A stretch of DNA of 64,000 nucleotides from Polaribacter sp. L3A8. GTDB taxonomy: Bacteria; Bacteroidota; Bacteroidia; Flavobacteriales; Flavobacteriaceae. Positions 63,540-64,000 of the stretch are shown piece after piece; the first letter of the stretch is position 1; every line of letters starts with the position of its first letter. Where the stretch lies: assembly GCF_009796785.1 (NCBI RefSeq), contig NZ_CP047026.1, forward strand, positions 1,200,001 through 1,264,000. Direction: 5' to 3'. A program made the translations under genes and the position numbers. The notes under the pieces are model-generated. The model was not told where the DNA came from. It saw only the letters and a list, made by a program, of their open reading frames with translations, and made no database searches.

Positions 63540-64000
63540 CAAATTCATATATAAAAAGGTGCATCTTTTCAATTAAAAAAAATCTTAAATAAATATATCA
63601 ATTTTTCATTAAGAAAATTTCAACAATTTATTCAATAAATATCAAAGATACAAGTGCTCTAAACTTGTCTATTTAATAGATTAGAACAAACTTAAAATAT
63701 TTTTAATTATACTTATTGCTTGTTAACCTATTGTAGTTTTTGATAAAACTTTGTCAATTACAGTGAATCATATTACTGAAATTGGTATCTAGAATCCAAT
63801 TTTAAATTACGAAATTGTTCTCGATATCATTTTTCGTACCTCAGAATCACTCGAACTGAGATTTTAGAATTAAAAAGGTAAAAAAGCAGAATAGGTGTTA
63901 GTTAGAAAACGGATATTCTTCATTTATAAGGATATCCGTTTTTTTTTGATCAAAATACAAGTCTTTTTTATACATTCGTTACAAAGTTTTTAAGTATGAT
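63540..64000. other. Intergenic stretch at the window end
   Basis: No gene is seen in either direction. The only clear structure is the hairpin terminator at 63908-63947. The window may end inside a larger intergenic region or before the next gene. Confidence 0.5.
63908..63947 (+). terminator. Rho-independent-like terminator without an obvious gene
   Basis: AACGGATAT and ATATCCGTT pair around a 15-nt loop and are followed by nine T residues, the rightward polarity of a terminator. No rightward gene lies in the 400 bp before it. Confidence 0.6.

Overview
The window looks like chromosomal DNA of a marine member of the family Flavobacteriaceae (Bacteroidota), close to Polaribacter or Tenacibaculum. 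The evidence is the high A+T content, the promoter form TTG-N19-TAnnTTTG seen repeatedly, and lineage-typical families (DUF4270, DUF6428, DUF6660, the RND pump fused to a TolC-like domain, RluF and LytTR proteins). The genus is inference; the 16S fragment at 1-656 would settle it.

Left part (1-11.6 kb): the 5' part of a 16S rRNA gene reads leftward from three tandem promoters. A lone UPF1/DNA2-type SF1 helicase follows, then an integrase remnant lying on a copy of the tRNA-Arg 3' flank, a YegP-like protein, and a nested array of four ISL3-type insertion sequences with stacked right ends. The array ends at a tRNA-Ser/Pro/Arg operon. The two 63-bp copies of the tRNA-Arg flank (5275 and 11177) bracket this interval and mark an old integration site.

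Core part (11.6-44 kb): mostly housekeeping genes. These are a PgpH-like 7TM-HD hydrolase, thiolase, an NlpC/P60 hydrolase, gyrA with a TPR gene, clpC, a NYN-domain protein, a TlpA-like lipoprotein, accA, a tgt-lptG-eamA group, rluF, a DUF4270/outer-membrane pair, a Kelch lipoprotein, a LytS/LytTR two-component pair, an AlkB-like dioxygenase, a nucleotidyltransferase, uvrB, msrA and an HxlR/AcuI divergent pair. A small Bor-like lipoprotein cassette sits between uvrB and a second, diverged copy of the uvrB 3' end. The tgt product lacks the three zinc-binding cysteines of the classical enzyme.

Metal part (45-59.2 kb): an arsenic operon (arsR, DUF6428, phosphatase-type arsenate reductase, ACR3 pump) has two nearly identical operator-like boxes. 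Next come a K+/H+ antiporter, a decayed ParE fragment and an intact toxin-antitoxin pair. A second metal cluster follows: DUF6660, a CusA-TolC fusion, CusB, a Fur-family regulator, DUF3703 and a CadA/ZntA ATPase. Two palindromes with one shared core flank this second cluster and are candidate operators for the Fur-family protein.

Right end (59.2-64 kb): a dead IS256-family copy with an exact 8-bp target duplication, a secreted protein of unknown function whose upstream region is cut by an IS1595-family element 10 bp before its start codon, and sucC. I saw no CRISPR array, prophage or replication origin. The most unusual features are the nested IS array with its integration scar, the pump-TolC fusion joined through an apparent internal signal peptide, the uvrB-tail duplication and the shared operator motif.
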